From DATEPR01 sp036503065 (GTDB lineage: Bacteria > Actinomycetota > Actinomycetes > Mycobacteriales > Pseudonocardiaceae), in assembly GCA_036503065.1 (NCBI GenBank), contig DASXXM010000609.1:1-5875 (forward strand): 5,875 nucleotides of DNA, written 5' to 3'. Shown here one piece after another: positions 1 through 5,753 of this stretch (positions are counted from its first letter, which is position 1; each line of letters starts with the position of its first letter). The notes under the pieces are model-generated. The model worked only from the letters and a program-made list of their open reading frames with translations, did not search any database and was not told the origin of the DNA. The position numbers were made by a program, and so were the translations under genes.

Positions 1-15
1 AGCGTAGCCGGTCGG

Positions 16-507
16 TCAGTCGACGGTGACGATGCGTGCGTCGGTGAGCACGCCGCCGGTGATGTCGAGCAGGCCGATCGTGCCGTGCGGCTGGCTACGC
101 CGGTCGGTTGGCGATCCAGGGTTGAAGATTCGCACCCCGTCCCCGGTCCGGTCGAGCGGAATATGCGAGTGTCCGAACACGACAAGGTCGGCGGTGGGGA
201 AACGGCGCCGCATGCGGGCGGTGCGGCCGGTCTTCTGCCCGCTGTCGTGGATCATGGCCACGCGCAGCCCGTCGATGTCCAGTTCCAGCGTTTCCGGCGC
301 GCCCCACGCGACGACGTCCGGGCCGTCGTTGTTGCCGCACACCACGTGTACCGGCGCGAACGCGGCCAGTTCGTCCAGCACGCCCGGCACGCACACGTCA
401 CCGGCGTGCAGGATCAGGTCCGCGTCCCGCAGGTGCGCCGCCACCGCGGGCGGGCACGATCGCCAGCGCCGGGGCGCGTGCGTGTCGGACACGACCACCA
501 CTCTCAT
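16..507 (-). CDS. YfcE/MJ0936-type metallophosphoesterase
   Basis: The 163-residue product is a compact calcineurin-like phosphoesterase, expected to be cytoplasmic and to use two divalent metals to hydrolyse phosphomono- or phosphodiesters; the natural substrate cannot be read from sequence. The metal-site motifs are all present in order: D8-x-H10 (SDTH), G36-D37 (HAGD), G58-N59-N60-D61, H87, and G112-H113-S114-H115, followed by the N129-P-G-S motif typical of this subfamily. Around H87 the sequence reads IHDSG where many relatives have a glycine after the histidine; the ligand itself is kept. The ATG at 507 places the first beta strand (RVVVVSDTH) right at the N-terminus. An upstream in-frame start at 567 would add 20 residues of non-family sequence and overlap the permease, so I rejected it. 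The gene begins 16 nt after the permease stop; the only Shine-Dalgarno-like GAGG lies 13 nt before the ATG, so cotranscription and translational coupling are likely. Family call is secure, substrate unknown. Confidence 0.9.
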   Translation of the reverse strand: MRVVVVSDTHAPRRWRSCPPAVAAHLRDADLILHAGDVCVPGVLDELAAFAPVHVVCGNNDGPDVVAWGAPETLELDIDGLRVAMIHDSGQKTGRTARMRRRFPTADLVVFGHSHIPLDRTGDGVRIFNPGSPTDRRSQPHGTIGLLDITGGVLTDARIVTVD

Positions 508-523
508 GGCAGCACGATAGCCT

Positions 524-1522
524 CTAGGACAGCCGGATCCGTGGGTCCAGGTAGCCGTACAGGACATCGGCGATCAGGTTGAACGCGACGATGAAGATCG
601 CGGTGACCACCATCGCGCCGAGCACCATCCACGGCTCGACGTGGTTCACCGCGTCCACGATCAGCCGGCCCATGCCGTTCCAGCCGAACACCGTCTCCGT
701 GATGATCGCGCCGCCGAAGTTGGCGCCGATGTTGAGCGCGGACAGCGTGACTATCGGCAGCAGCGCGTTGCGGAACGCGTGCCGGAAGATCACCCGGCCC
801 TGCGAGATGCCCTTGGCCCTTGCGGTGCGCACGTAGTCGGCGTTCAGCACGTCGAGCATGGAACCGCGCTGGAACCGGCTGTAGAGCGCGAACTGGATGG
901 CGAGCAGGCACAGCACCGGCAGGAGGTAAACGCCCGTGAACTGGTACACCTGATGCCAGAACACCCCGGAATAGCCGCCCGGTGGATTGCCGGACGTCGT
1001 GATCCACCGGCCCATACCGCTGGCCTGCAGCCAGTTGTTCATCGGAATGGCGGCCGCCTTGAGCATGATCGCGATGCAGAACAGGGGCATCGAGAACAAC
1101 ACGAAGGCAATGCCGGTCACCGAATAGTCCAACATCGAATACTGCCGAACCGCGGTGACGACGCCGATGAGCAGGCCGATCGCGATGGCCAGCAGTTCGG
1201 CGAACACCACCAGTTTCGTCGTCGTCCACAACGCGGCCACGACCTGGGGCCGGACCGCCTGGTTGTTGTCACCGGGCACCACGTTCCGGTTCCAGTCGCC
1301 CTGGACGAAGGCGGCCGCCCAGTGGCCGTAGCGCTGGAGGAACGGCTGGTCGTAGCCGACGATCCGCTCCTCGTTGGCGATCGCGGTCGGTATCCGTGGC
1401 TGGGCGGTCTTCCAGTCGCCGAGCGGGTCGCCCATCGCGGTGACCAACGAGAAACACAGGAAGGTCGCGAGAATGAGCACCGGGATCGAAATCAGGATCC
1501 GGCGAACGACGTAGGTGAACAT
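524..1522 (-). CDS. Peptide/nickel-type ABC transporter permease (DppB/OppB family)
   Basis: The 332-residue product is an integral membrane permease of the binding-protein-dependent transport family (BPD_transp_1), the type that pairs with a DppC/OppC permease and two DppD/DppF ATPases to import di- or oligopeptides. Visible membrane segments lie at about 8-30, 102-124, 133-157, 194-215, 262-285 and 296-322. A large outside loop between segments 1 and 2 contains GYDQPFLQRYGHW, the counterpart of the family's LGLDQP..RY segment. The EAA loop that docks on the ATPase is at about 233-256 (RTARAKGIS through RNALLPI), followed by ETVFGWNGMGRL. The C-terminus, LYGYLDPRIRL, is the classic family ending, so the gene is full length. 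A GGGGAGG site 7 nt upstream fixes the ATG. No other transporter component is encoded in the window: the gene before it is an unrelated membrane protein and the gene after it a phosphoesterase. Substrate is uncertain: dipeptide, oligopeptide or metal-chelate are all possible. Confidence 0.93.
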   Translation of the reverse strand: MFTYVVRRILISIPVLILATFLCFSLVTAMGDPLGDWKTAQPRIPTAIANEERIVGYDQPFLQRYGHWAAAFVQGDWNRNVVPGDNNQAVRPQVVAALWTTTKLVVFAELLAIAIGLLIGVVTAVRQYSMLDYSVTGIAFVLFSMPLFCIAIMLKAAAIPMNNWLQASGMGRWITTSGNPPGGYSGVFWHQVYQFTGVYLLPVLCLLAIQFALYSRFQRGSMLDVLNADYVRTARAKGISQGRVIFRHAFRNALLPIVTLSALNIGANFGGAIITETVFGWNGMGRLIVDAVNHVEPWMVLGAMVVTAIFIVAFNLIADVLYGYLDPRIRLS

Positions 1523-1529
1523 CCCACGG

Positions 1530-1536
1530 CCTCCCC
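1530..1536 (-). promoter_or_regulatory. Strong ribosome binding site of the permease gene
   Basis: On the minus strand the sequence reads GGGGAGG, with a 7-nt spacer before the ATG at 1522. This is one of the clearest Shine-Dalgarno sites in the window and supports the chosen permease start. Confidence 0.8.
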
Positions 1537-1628
1537 AAGCTGGTGGACTGCCGAATCACGATAAGTGCCCGAACTCCTCCATTGGGTCGATCGTGTCCAA
1601 AGCGCAATACATCAGGAAACGACGTATA

Positions 1629-1640
1629 CGGTACGTACCG
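1629..1640. promoter_or_regulatory. Perfect 12-bp palindrome upstream of the permease gene
   Basis: CGGTACGTACCG is identical to its reverse complement. It overlaps by two bases a second palindrome, CGTATACG, at 1623-1630. Both lie in the 124-nt gap between the stop of the membrane-protein gene (1647) and the permease ATG (1522), about 100 nt upstream of the permease. The gap is less GC-rich than the flanking genes, as expected of a promoter region, although I could not identify a convincing -35/-10 pair. The pair could be an operator for a dimeric repressor or activator of the permease and phosphoesterase genes. With no spacer for a loop and no T-tract it does not look like a terminator. Function is inference only. 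Confidence 0.4.
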
Positions 1641-1646
1641 ACACTG

Positions 1647-2327
1647 TCACCGATCAGGGCGTTCCAGTGGCAGCAGCACGCTGGTCAGGAGCAGCCAGAT
1701 CAAGCCGCCGAACCGGGCGATCGGCAGCAGTGGGTCCAGCGCGGACGTGAGCAGGGACAGCGTGGCCAGTTCGGCGATGCCGGCCACCACGAGCCCGGCC
1801 CAGCCCAGCCAGCGCGGCATCAGTCCGTTCATCATCCCGGGGATGGCGACGCCCGCGATCAGCAACCCGAACGGCACGACGAATCCGGCACCGCCGGTGG
1901 CGAAGGCGAGATCGGTCAGGGCGCGAGCCAGGCCGGGTTCGGTGCCGGAGGCGCTCTGCGCGGCGGTCCAGATGACCAGGCCGCTGACGGCAAGGGATGC
2001 CGACGCCAGCAGGCCGCCCGCCACCGCGATGGTGGCGCCCGGCACGGTGATCCCGAGGTGGCGCAGCCTGCGGTAGGTGACGGCGGTCCAGGTGGCCAGC
2101 GGGATCGACGTGCCGAATACGATCGTGCCAAGGACAATGAGGGTCGTGTGGTGGGTGAGGTCGTAGGCGATGGTGTCGGTCAGGCTGCTGGCAGGTCGCG
2201 GGCCACTGGCGCCGAGTATCGCCGAAGCCACGGTGAGCACGGCGAACGCGATCCCCGGGATCAGCAGCGGCGGACCGTACTGCCGGTGACGTGACACGAC
2301 GGGCGCGGTGCCGTTGTCGTTTGACAT
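1647..2327 (-). CDS. Six-segment integral membrane protein of unknown function
   Basis: The 226-residue product is strongly hydrophobic, with about six predicted membrane segments at roughly 19-40, 61-81, 92-121, 140-162, 171-194 and 202-220. A short polar N-terminus (MSNDNGTAPVVSRHRQYG) and a short charged C-terminus (LERPDR) flank them. The arrangement is reminiscent of small actinobacterial membrane proteins such as the DUF4386 type, but I do not recognise it firmly and see no catalytic or transport motif. The TYRRLRHLG stretch after segment 2 and MPRWLGWAG before segment 5 are probable cytoplasmic positive loops. The ATG at 2327 has no Shine-Dalgarno site: the sequence just before it is CATCATCAACCC. 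This fits a leaderless transcript (see the promoter entry). It is divergent from gabT and followed at 124 nt by the permease gene in the same direction, so cotranscription is possible but not shown. The reading frame is secure; a role is not proposed. Confidence 0.85.
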   Translation of the reverse strand: MSNDNGTAPVVSRHRQYGPPLLIPGIAFAVLTVASAILGASGPRPASSLTDTIAYDLTHHTTLIVLGTIVFGTSIPLATWTAVTYRRLRHLGITVPGATIAVAGGLLASASLAVSGLVIWTAAQSASGTEPGLARALTDLAFATGGAGFVVPFGLLIAGVAIPGMMNGLMPRWLGWAGLVVAGIAELATLSLLTSALDPLLPIARFGGLIWLLLTSVLLPLERPDR

Positions 2328-2333
2328 GGGTTG

Positions 2334-2362
2334 ATGATGCCACAGGTGTAATGATTACGCAA
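2334..2362 (-). promoter_or_regulatory. Possible promoter of the membrane-protein gene, leaderless
   Basis: On the minus strand TTGCGT (2357-2362) and CATCAT (2334-2339) are separated by 17 nt, matching a housekeeping -35/-10 pair at 3/6 and 4/6 positions. The -10 ends 6 nt before the A of the ATG at 2327, which would place transcription start at or very near the start codon. That would explain the lack of a ribosome binding site. The matches are modest, so this is a proposal. Confidence 0.3.
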
Positions 2363-2378
2363 TAGATACCGTTACGGT
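2348..2378. promoter_or_regulatory. Two 11-bp palindromes in the divergent gabT control region
   Basis: The 61 nt between the divergent starts (2327 and 2389) contain GTAATGATTAC at 2348-2358 and ACCGTTACGGT at 2368-2378. Each is a perfect 5+1+5 palindrome, and their centres are 20 nt apart, about two helical turns, so both would face the same side of the DNA. TTACG also recurs directly at 2355-2359 and 2372-2376. The left site overlaps the proposed minus-strand promoter and the right one abuts the gabT ribosome binding site, so a bound protein could affect both genes. No regulator gene lies in the window. The palindromes are seen; operator function is inferred. Confidence 0.4.
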
Positions 2379-2382
2379 GGAG
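2376..2382 (+). promoter_or_regulatory. gabT: Ribosome binding site deciding the gabT start
   Basis: GGTGGAG ends 6 nt before the GTG at 2389, an ideal distance. An alternative in-frame GTG at 2377 lies inside this site and has no Shine-Dalgarno sequence of its own, so 2389 is preferred. Confidence 0.7.
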
Positions 2383-2388
2383 CTCATA

Positions 2389-3720
2389 GTGGAGATCGAA
2401 CAGCGCAGGCACCTGGCCACGGCGATCCCCGGGCCGAAGTCGATGGAGCTGGACGCCCGCCGGGCCGCGGCCGTGTCGGCCGGAGTCAGCGTCGCCCTGC
2501 CGGTCTACGTCGAGCGGGCCGGCGGCGGCATCCTGGTGGACGTCGACGGGAACTCACTGATCGACTTCGGCTCCGGCATCGCGGTGACCACGGTCGGCAA
2601 CGCGGCACCCAGGGTCGTCGAGCGGGTGCGCGCACAGGTCGCCGACTTCACCCACACGTGCTTCATGATCACGCCCTACGCCGAGTACGTGCAGGTGGCC
2701 GAAGCGCTCAACCAGCGCACCCCCGGCGACCACGAGAAGCGCTCCGCGCTGTTCAACTCCGGCGCCGAAGCGGTGGAGAACGCGATCAAGGTGGCCAGAT
2801 CGGCCACCGGCCGACCCGCGATCGTGGCATTCGACCACGCCTATCACGGTCGAACCAACCTGGCGATGTCCCTGACCGCGAAGAACATGCCCTACAAGCA
2901 CCGATTCGGCCCGTTCGCCGGTGAGATCTACCGAGTGCCCATGGCCTACCCGTACCGCTGGCCGACCGAGAACTGTGCGGACGAGGCGTTCGACACCTTT
3001 GTGTCCACAGTGCACACTCAAGTGGGCGAGGAGAACACCGCGGCGGTCCTGATCGAACCGATCCAGGGCGAAGGCGGCTTCATCGTGCCGCCGGCAGGCT
3101 ACCTGGCCAGGATGGCGGAATGGTGCCGCGCCAACGATATCCTGTTCATCGCCGACGAGATCCAGACCGGCTTCTGCCGGACCGGCGACTGGTTCGCCTG
3201 CGAACACGAGAACGTGGTGCCGGACCTGATCACCACAGCCAAGGGCATCGCGGGCGGCCTGCCGCTGGCCGGCGTGACCGGCCGCGCCGAGTTGATGGAT
3301 GCCGTGCACCCGGGCGGCCTCGGCGGCACGTACGGCGGCAACCCGGTGGCGTGCGCGGCCGCACTCGGCGCGATAGAAACGATGGCGGCCGAGGATCTGT
3401 GCTCCCGGGCTCGGCAGATCGAGTCCCTGTTCCTGCCAAGGCTGCGCACGCTGGCCGGCAAGTATCCGGAAATAGGCGACATCCGGGGCCGGGGTGCGAT
3501 GCTGGCCATGGAACTGGTGTCGGACAAGGCAAAGACACCGAACCCGGCACTGACCACGGCCGTGAACAATGCCTGCCATAAAGCCGGACTGGTCACCCTG
3601 ACCGCTGGTACCTACGGCAACGTCCTGCGTTTCCTGCCACCGCTGTCCATCGGCGACGACCTCATCCGCGAGGGTCTTGACATCCTGGAAGACGCCTTCC
3701 TGAGCCATCAACTCAGGTAG
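2389..3720 (+). CDS. gabT: 4-aminobutyrate aminotransferase (class III, PLP-dependent)
   Basis: The 443-residue product is expected to transfer the amino group of 4-aminobutyrate to 2-oxoglutarate, giving succinate semialdehyde and glutamate, in the cytoplasm. Class III fold-type I landmarks are complete: N123-SGAEAVE for cofactor phosphate binding, Y152-H-G-R, E223-PIQGEGG, the cofactor aspartate D256 in ADEIQTGF, the Schiff-base lysine K285 in TAKGIAGGLPL, T314 in GGTYGGNP, and R414 in LRFLPPL. The 29-residue spacings D256-K285 and K285-T314 match those of E. coli GabT. Long stretches such as FTHTCFM, FDHAYHGRTN and IEPIQGEGGFIVP agree with mycobacterial GabT as I remember it. The N-terminus, MEIEQRRHLATAIPGPKS, is also mycobacterial in style. 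Length is normal (about 425-450). GTG 2389 is chosen over GTG 2377 because of its well-placed GGTGGAG. No gabD or GABA permease gene is adjacent. The 3' end overlaps the convergent hydrolase gene by 13 bp. A related omega-amino-acid substrate such as 5-aminovalerate cannot be excluded. Confidence 0.93.
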   Translation: MEIEQRRHLATAIPGPKSMELDARRAAAVSAGVSVALPVYVERAGGGILVDVDGNSLIDFGSGIAVTTVGNAAPRVVERVRAQVADFTHTCFMITPYAEYVQVAEALNQRTPGDHEKRSALFNSGAEAVENAIKVARSATGRPAIVAFDHAYHGRTNLAMSLTAKNMPYKHRFGPFAGEIYRVPMAYPYRWPTENCADEAFDTFVSTVHTQVGEENTAAVLIEPIQGEGGFIVPPAGYLARMAEWCRANDILFIADEIQTGFCRTGDWFACEHENVVPDLITTAKGIAGGLPLAGVTGRAELMDAVHPGGLGGTYGGNPVACAAALGAIETMAAEDLCSRARQIESLFLPRLRTLAGKYPEIGDIRGRGAMLAMELVSDKAKTPNPALTTAVNNACHKAGLVTLTAGTYGNVLRFLPPLSIGDDLIREGLDILEDAFLSHQLR

Positions 3721-4505
3721 TCGAGCAGAACCGAGCGGAACTCGTCCGGAGTTTCCAGCCAGGGCACGTGACCGGCGTCCGGCAGCGTGACACGTGTCGC
3801 CGCCGGCAGCGCCTTCGCCAGGGAGTCCACCGACCAACGCGGCCGGATGTCCTGTGCCCCGTCCACGATCAGCGTCGGCACCGGCAGGGCCTGGCACCGG
3901 GGAATCAGCACCGACTCGTGCCAGCTCTCGCGATCCTCGGCACGCAGAGCGGCGTGGCACTCGTAGTTGACGTCGAACCAGGGCGTGGCCATCCGCTCCG
4001 CATAGCCGCGCGCCCGACCCGCGTCGGCGAAGTCCGCCGTCCACTGGCGAACCGCGAGTTCGCGACCGTCCACGCCCGTCAGCGTTGCCGGATCACAACG
4101 CGCCGCGAGGTTACGTTTGTAGTGCGGGTGCCAGTCCCAGCCGAGACCGACGCCGGACACGTACACGAGCCGGCTCACCCGGTCGGGATGGTCCAACGCG
4201 TAACGCAGGGCCAACTGCGCTCCCCACGAATGGCCCAACAGCGCCACCCGATCCAGCCCGAAGTGCTGACGCACCGCATCCAGGTCGGCAACGGCGCGAG
4301 CCATCGAGTACGGACCACGACGGTCCGACCGGCCACTGCCACGCTGGTCCCAGCGAATCACCCGCAGCCGGTCGGACAGCATCGGCACGAGGTCGGCGAA
4401 CATGTCCCACAGGCCAGGGCCACCGTGGCACAGGATCAGTGGCGGCCCGTCGCCGGTGGCCGCGGCCCACAGGCGGCAGCCGTCCTCCGTGATGATCGTG
4501 TCCAC
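3708..4505 (-). CDS. Alpha/beta hydrolase, proline iminopeptidase-like (S33 type)
   Basis: The 265-residue product is an alpha/beta-fold hydrolase carrying the signature set of prolyl aminopeptidases: H27-G-G-P for the oxyanion region, W52-DQRGSGRS, the nucleophile elbow G91-H-S93-W-G, then acid D219 in DGAQD and base H246 in DAGHVPWLE. The catalytic triad is therefore S93-D219-H246. Such enzymes remove N-terminal proline from peptides. However, the protein is shorter than the usual ~310 residues and its cap region (about 120-200) is reduced, so an esterase or other amidase role is possible. There is no signal peptide, so it is likely cytoplasmic. I chose GTG 4505, which gives the usual start VDTIITEDGCRLW. 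The open frame continues much further upstream, but only as the antisense of the dipeptidase. The site before the GTG is a weak GGTGG that belongs to the 23-bp palindrome. It is divergent from the dipeptidase gene with a 45-nt gap and overlaps gabT at its 3' end. Confidence 0.85.
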   Translation of the reverse strand: MDTIITEDGCRLWAAATGDGPPLILCHGGPGLWDMFADLVPMLSDRLRVIRWDQRGSGRSDRRGPYSMARAVADLDAVRQHFGLDRVALLGHSWGAQLALRYALDHPDRVSRLVYVSGVGLGWDWHPHYKRNLAARCDPATLTGVDGRELAVRQWTADFADAGRARGYAERMATPWFDVNYECHAALRAEDRESWHESVLIPRCQALPVPTLIVDGAQDIRPRWSVDSLAKALPAATRVTLPDAGHVPWLETPDEFRSVLLDYLS

Positions 4506-4506
4506 G

Positions 4507-4529
4507 CCACCACCGTAATACGGTGGTGG
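4507..4529. promoter_or_regulatory. Perfect 23-bp palindrome between divergent peptidase genes
   Basis: The arms CCACCACCGTA (4507-4517) and TACGGTGGTGG (4519-4529) are exact reverse complements around a single A at 4518. It fills half of the 45-nt gap between the hydrolase GTG (4505) and the dipeptidase ATG (4551). The only A/T-rich bases of the gap are at its centre and read TAATAC on one strand and TATTAC on the other. These are possible -10 elements in each direction, so a bound dimer would block both promoters. The core GTAATAC fits the GTnnnAC pattern known for FadR-subfamily GntR operators; this is a loose match. If transcribed, a 10-bp hairpin with a 3-nt AAT loop would enclose the region before the hydrolase start. 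The symmetry is directly visible; the operator role is inferred. Confidence 0.65.
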
Positions 4530-4540
4530 GCGCCGACGAA

Positions 4541-4545
4541 GGGAG
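4541..4545 (+). promoter_or_regulatory. Ribosome binding site of the dipeptidase gene
   Basis: GGGAG lies 5 nt before the ATG at 4551 and supports that start over any of the upstream in-frame starts, which fall within the antisense of the hydrolase. Confidence 0.7.
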
Positions 4546-4550
4546 TTTTC

Positions 4551-5753
4551 ATGACCTACCAGGCGGATCCGGCGCTGCTGAGCCGAGCCCGCGCCCTGCT
4601 GGCCGAGCATCCCGTGGTGGACGGGCACAACGACCTGCCGTACGCGCTGCGCAGGCAGGTCGGCTACGACCTCGACCAGCGGGACATCGCCACCGACCAG
4701 AGCGCCCACCTGCACACGGACCTCGACCGGCTGCGGGCCGGCGGTGTCGGCGCGCAGTTCTGGTCGGTGTACGTACCCGCCAGCATGGCCGGCGACACGG
4801 CGGTGGCCGCGACGCTGGAGCAGATCGACCTCGTGCGGACGCTGGCCGCGCGCTACCCGGACCGGCTGCGCCTGGCCAACACGGCCGCGGAGGTCACGGC
4901 AGCGCGGGCCGACGGGCGGATCGCGTCGCTGATGGGTGCCGAGGGCGGCCACTCCATCGCGTGTTCGCTGGCCACGTTGCGGGCGCTGCACACGCTCGGC
5001 GTCCGGTACCTGACGCTCACCCACAACGACAACACGCCGTGGGCCGACTCGGCCACCGACAAACCGGTCGCGAACGGCCTGACCCGGTTCGGCGAGGAGG
5101 TCGTGCGCGAGATGAACCGGGTCGGCATGCTGGTCGACCTGTCGCACGTGTCCGCGGACACCATGCGGGACGCGCTGCGCGTCACCCGGTCGCCGGTGAT
5201 CTTCTCGCACTCGTCGTCGCGCGCGGTCTGCGACCATCCGCGCAACATCCCGGACGACGTGCTGGCCCAACTGCCGGCCAACGGCGGCGTGGCCATGGCG
5301 ACGTTCGTGCCGCAGTTCGTGCTGCCCGCGGCCGCCGAGTGGAGCGCGGGCGCGGAGGCGACCATGCGGTCGCACGGCTTCCACCCGCGCGACAGCACCC
5401 CGGAAGCAACGGCGGTGCAACAGGAGTACACGAAGGCACACCCTCGGCCGATCGCGACCGTGGCTACCGTGGCCGACCACCTGGACCACATGCGCGAGGT
5501 CGCCGGCATCGACCACCTCGGCATCGGCGGCGACTTCGACGGGGTCACGTACACGCCGGACGGCCTGCTGGACGTGGCCGGCTATCCCAACCTGATCGCG
5601 GAACTGCTCGGCCGTGGTTGGTCCGAAGTGGACCTCGCCAAGCTCACCTGGGAGAACGCGGTGCGTCTGCTGCGGGACATGGAGGAGGTGGCGGCGGGCT
5701 TGCGACGCGTCGAGGCGCCGTCGATCGCCACGATCGAAGCGCTGGACGGTTGA
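4551..5753 (+). CDS. Zinc membrane dipeptidase (renal dipeptidase family, M19)
   Basis: The 400-residue product hydrolyses dipeptides using a two-zinc centre; M19 enzymes often accept dipeptides with a D-residue at the C-terminal position. The metal ligands are all present: H26 and D28 in VDGHNDLPY, the bridging E131 in MGAEGG, H199 in VDLSHVS, and H220 in FSHSSSRAVCDHPRNIPDD. The 21-residue spacing of the two histidines equals that of human DPEP1. The LTHND motif (H158) and D328 in GIGGDFDG complete the active site. The last ~30 residues (ENAVRLLRDMEEVA) form the usual C-terminal helix. There is no signal peptide or anchor, so despite the family name this is probably a soluble cytoplasmic enzyme, as is common in bacteria. 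ATG 4551 has a good GGGAG site. It is divergent from the iminopeptidase-like hydrolase across the 23-bp palindrome, suggesting coordinated peptide breakdown. The length is typical. Exact substrate is unknown. Confidence 0.95.
   Translation: MTYQADPALLSRARALLAEHPVVDGHNDLPYALRRQVGYDLDQRDIATDQSAHLHTDLDRLRAGGVGAQFWSVYVPASMAGDTAVAATLEQIDLVRTLAARYPDRLRLANTAAEVTAARADGRIASLMGAEGGHSIACSLATLRALHTLGVRYLTLTHNDNTPWADSATDKPVANGLTRFGEEVVREMNRVGMLVDLSHVSADTMRDALRVTRSPVIFSHSSSRAVCDHPRNIPDDVLAQLPANGGVAMATFVPQFVLPAAAEWSAGAEATMRSHGFHPRDSTPEATAVQQEYTKAHPRPIATVATVADHLDHMREVAGIDHLGIGGDFDGVTYTPDGLLDVAGYPNLIAELLGRGWSEVDLAKLTWENAVRLLRDMEEVAAGLRRVEAPSIATIEALDG

Noticed and set aside
508..567. Upstream start for the metallophosphoesterase at 567
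   Set aside because: It would overlap the permease gene and add 20 residues before the conserved first strand; ATG 507 fits the family.
1269..1607. Minus-strand open frame starting upstream of the permease in another frame
   Set aside because: It overlaps the permease N-terminus out of frame and has no coherent domain; the permease start has the better ribosome binding site.
1515..2294. Plus-strand open frame of 259 residues opposite the membrane-protein gene
   Set aside because: The composition is glutamine-, arginine- and glycine-rich, as expected for antisense of hydrophobic codons; the minus frame gives a coherent six-segment protein.
2377..2379. GTG at 2377 as the gabT start
   Set aside because: It lies within the GGTGGAG ribosome binding site that serves GTG 2389 and has no site of its own.
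2554..4044. 496-residue minus-strand open frame opposite gabT
   Set aside because: It is antisense to gabT and part of the hydrolase gene, with no family motifs; both real genes have complete catalytic sites.
3768..4550. Long upstream extension of the dipeptidase reading frame on the plus strand, giving a 661-residue protein
   Set aside because: It is antisense to the hydrolase and has no recognisable domain. The ATG at 4551 has its own ribosome binding site and matches the family's N-terminus.
4506..5516. Long upstream extension of the hydrolase reading frame on the minus strand, giving a 602-residue protein
   Set aside because: The extra ~337 residues are exactly antisense to the M19 dipeptidase and are arginine-, glycine- and valine-rich low-complexity sequence, a common artefact in GC-rich genomes. 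The hydrolase fold is complete from 4505.
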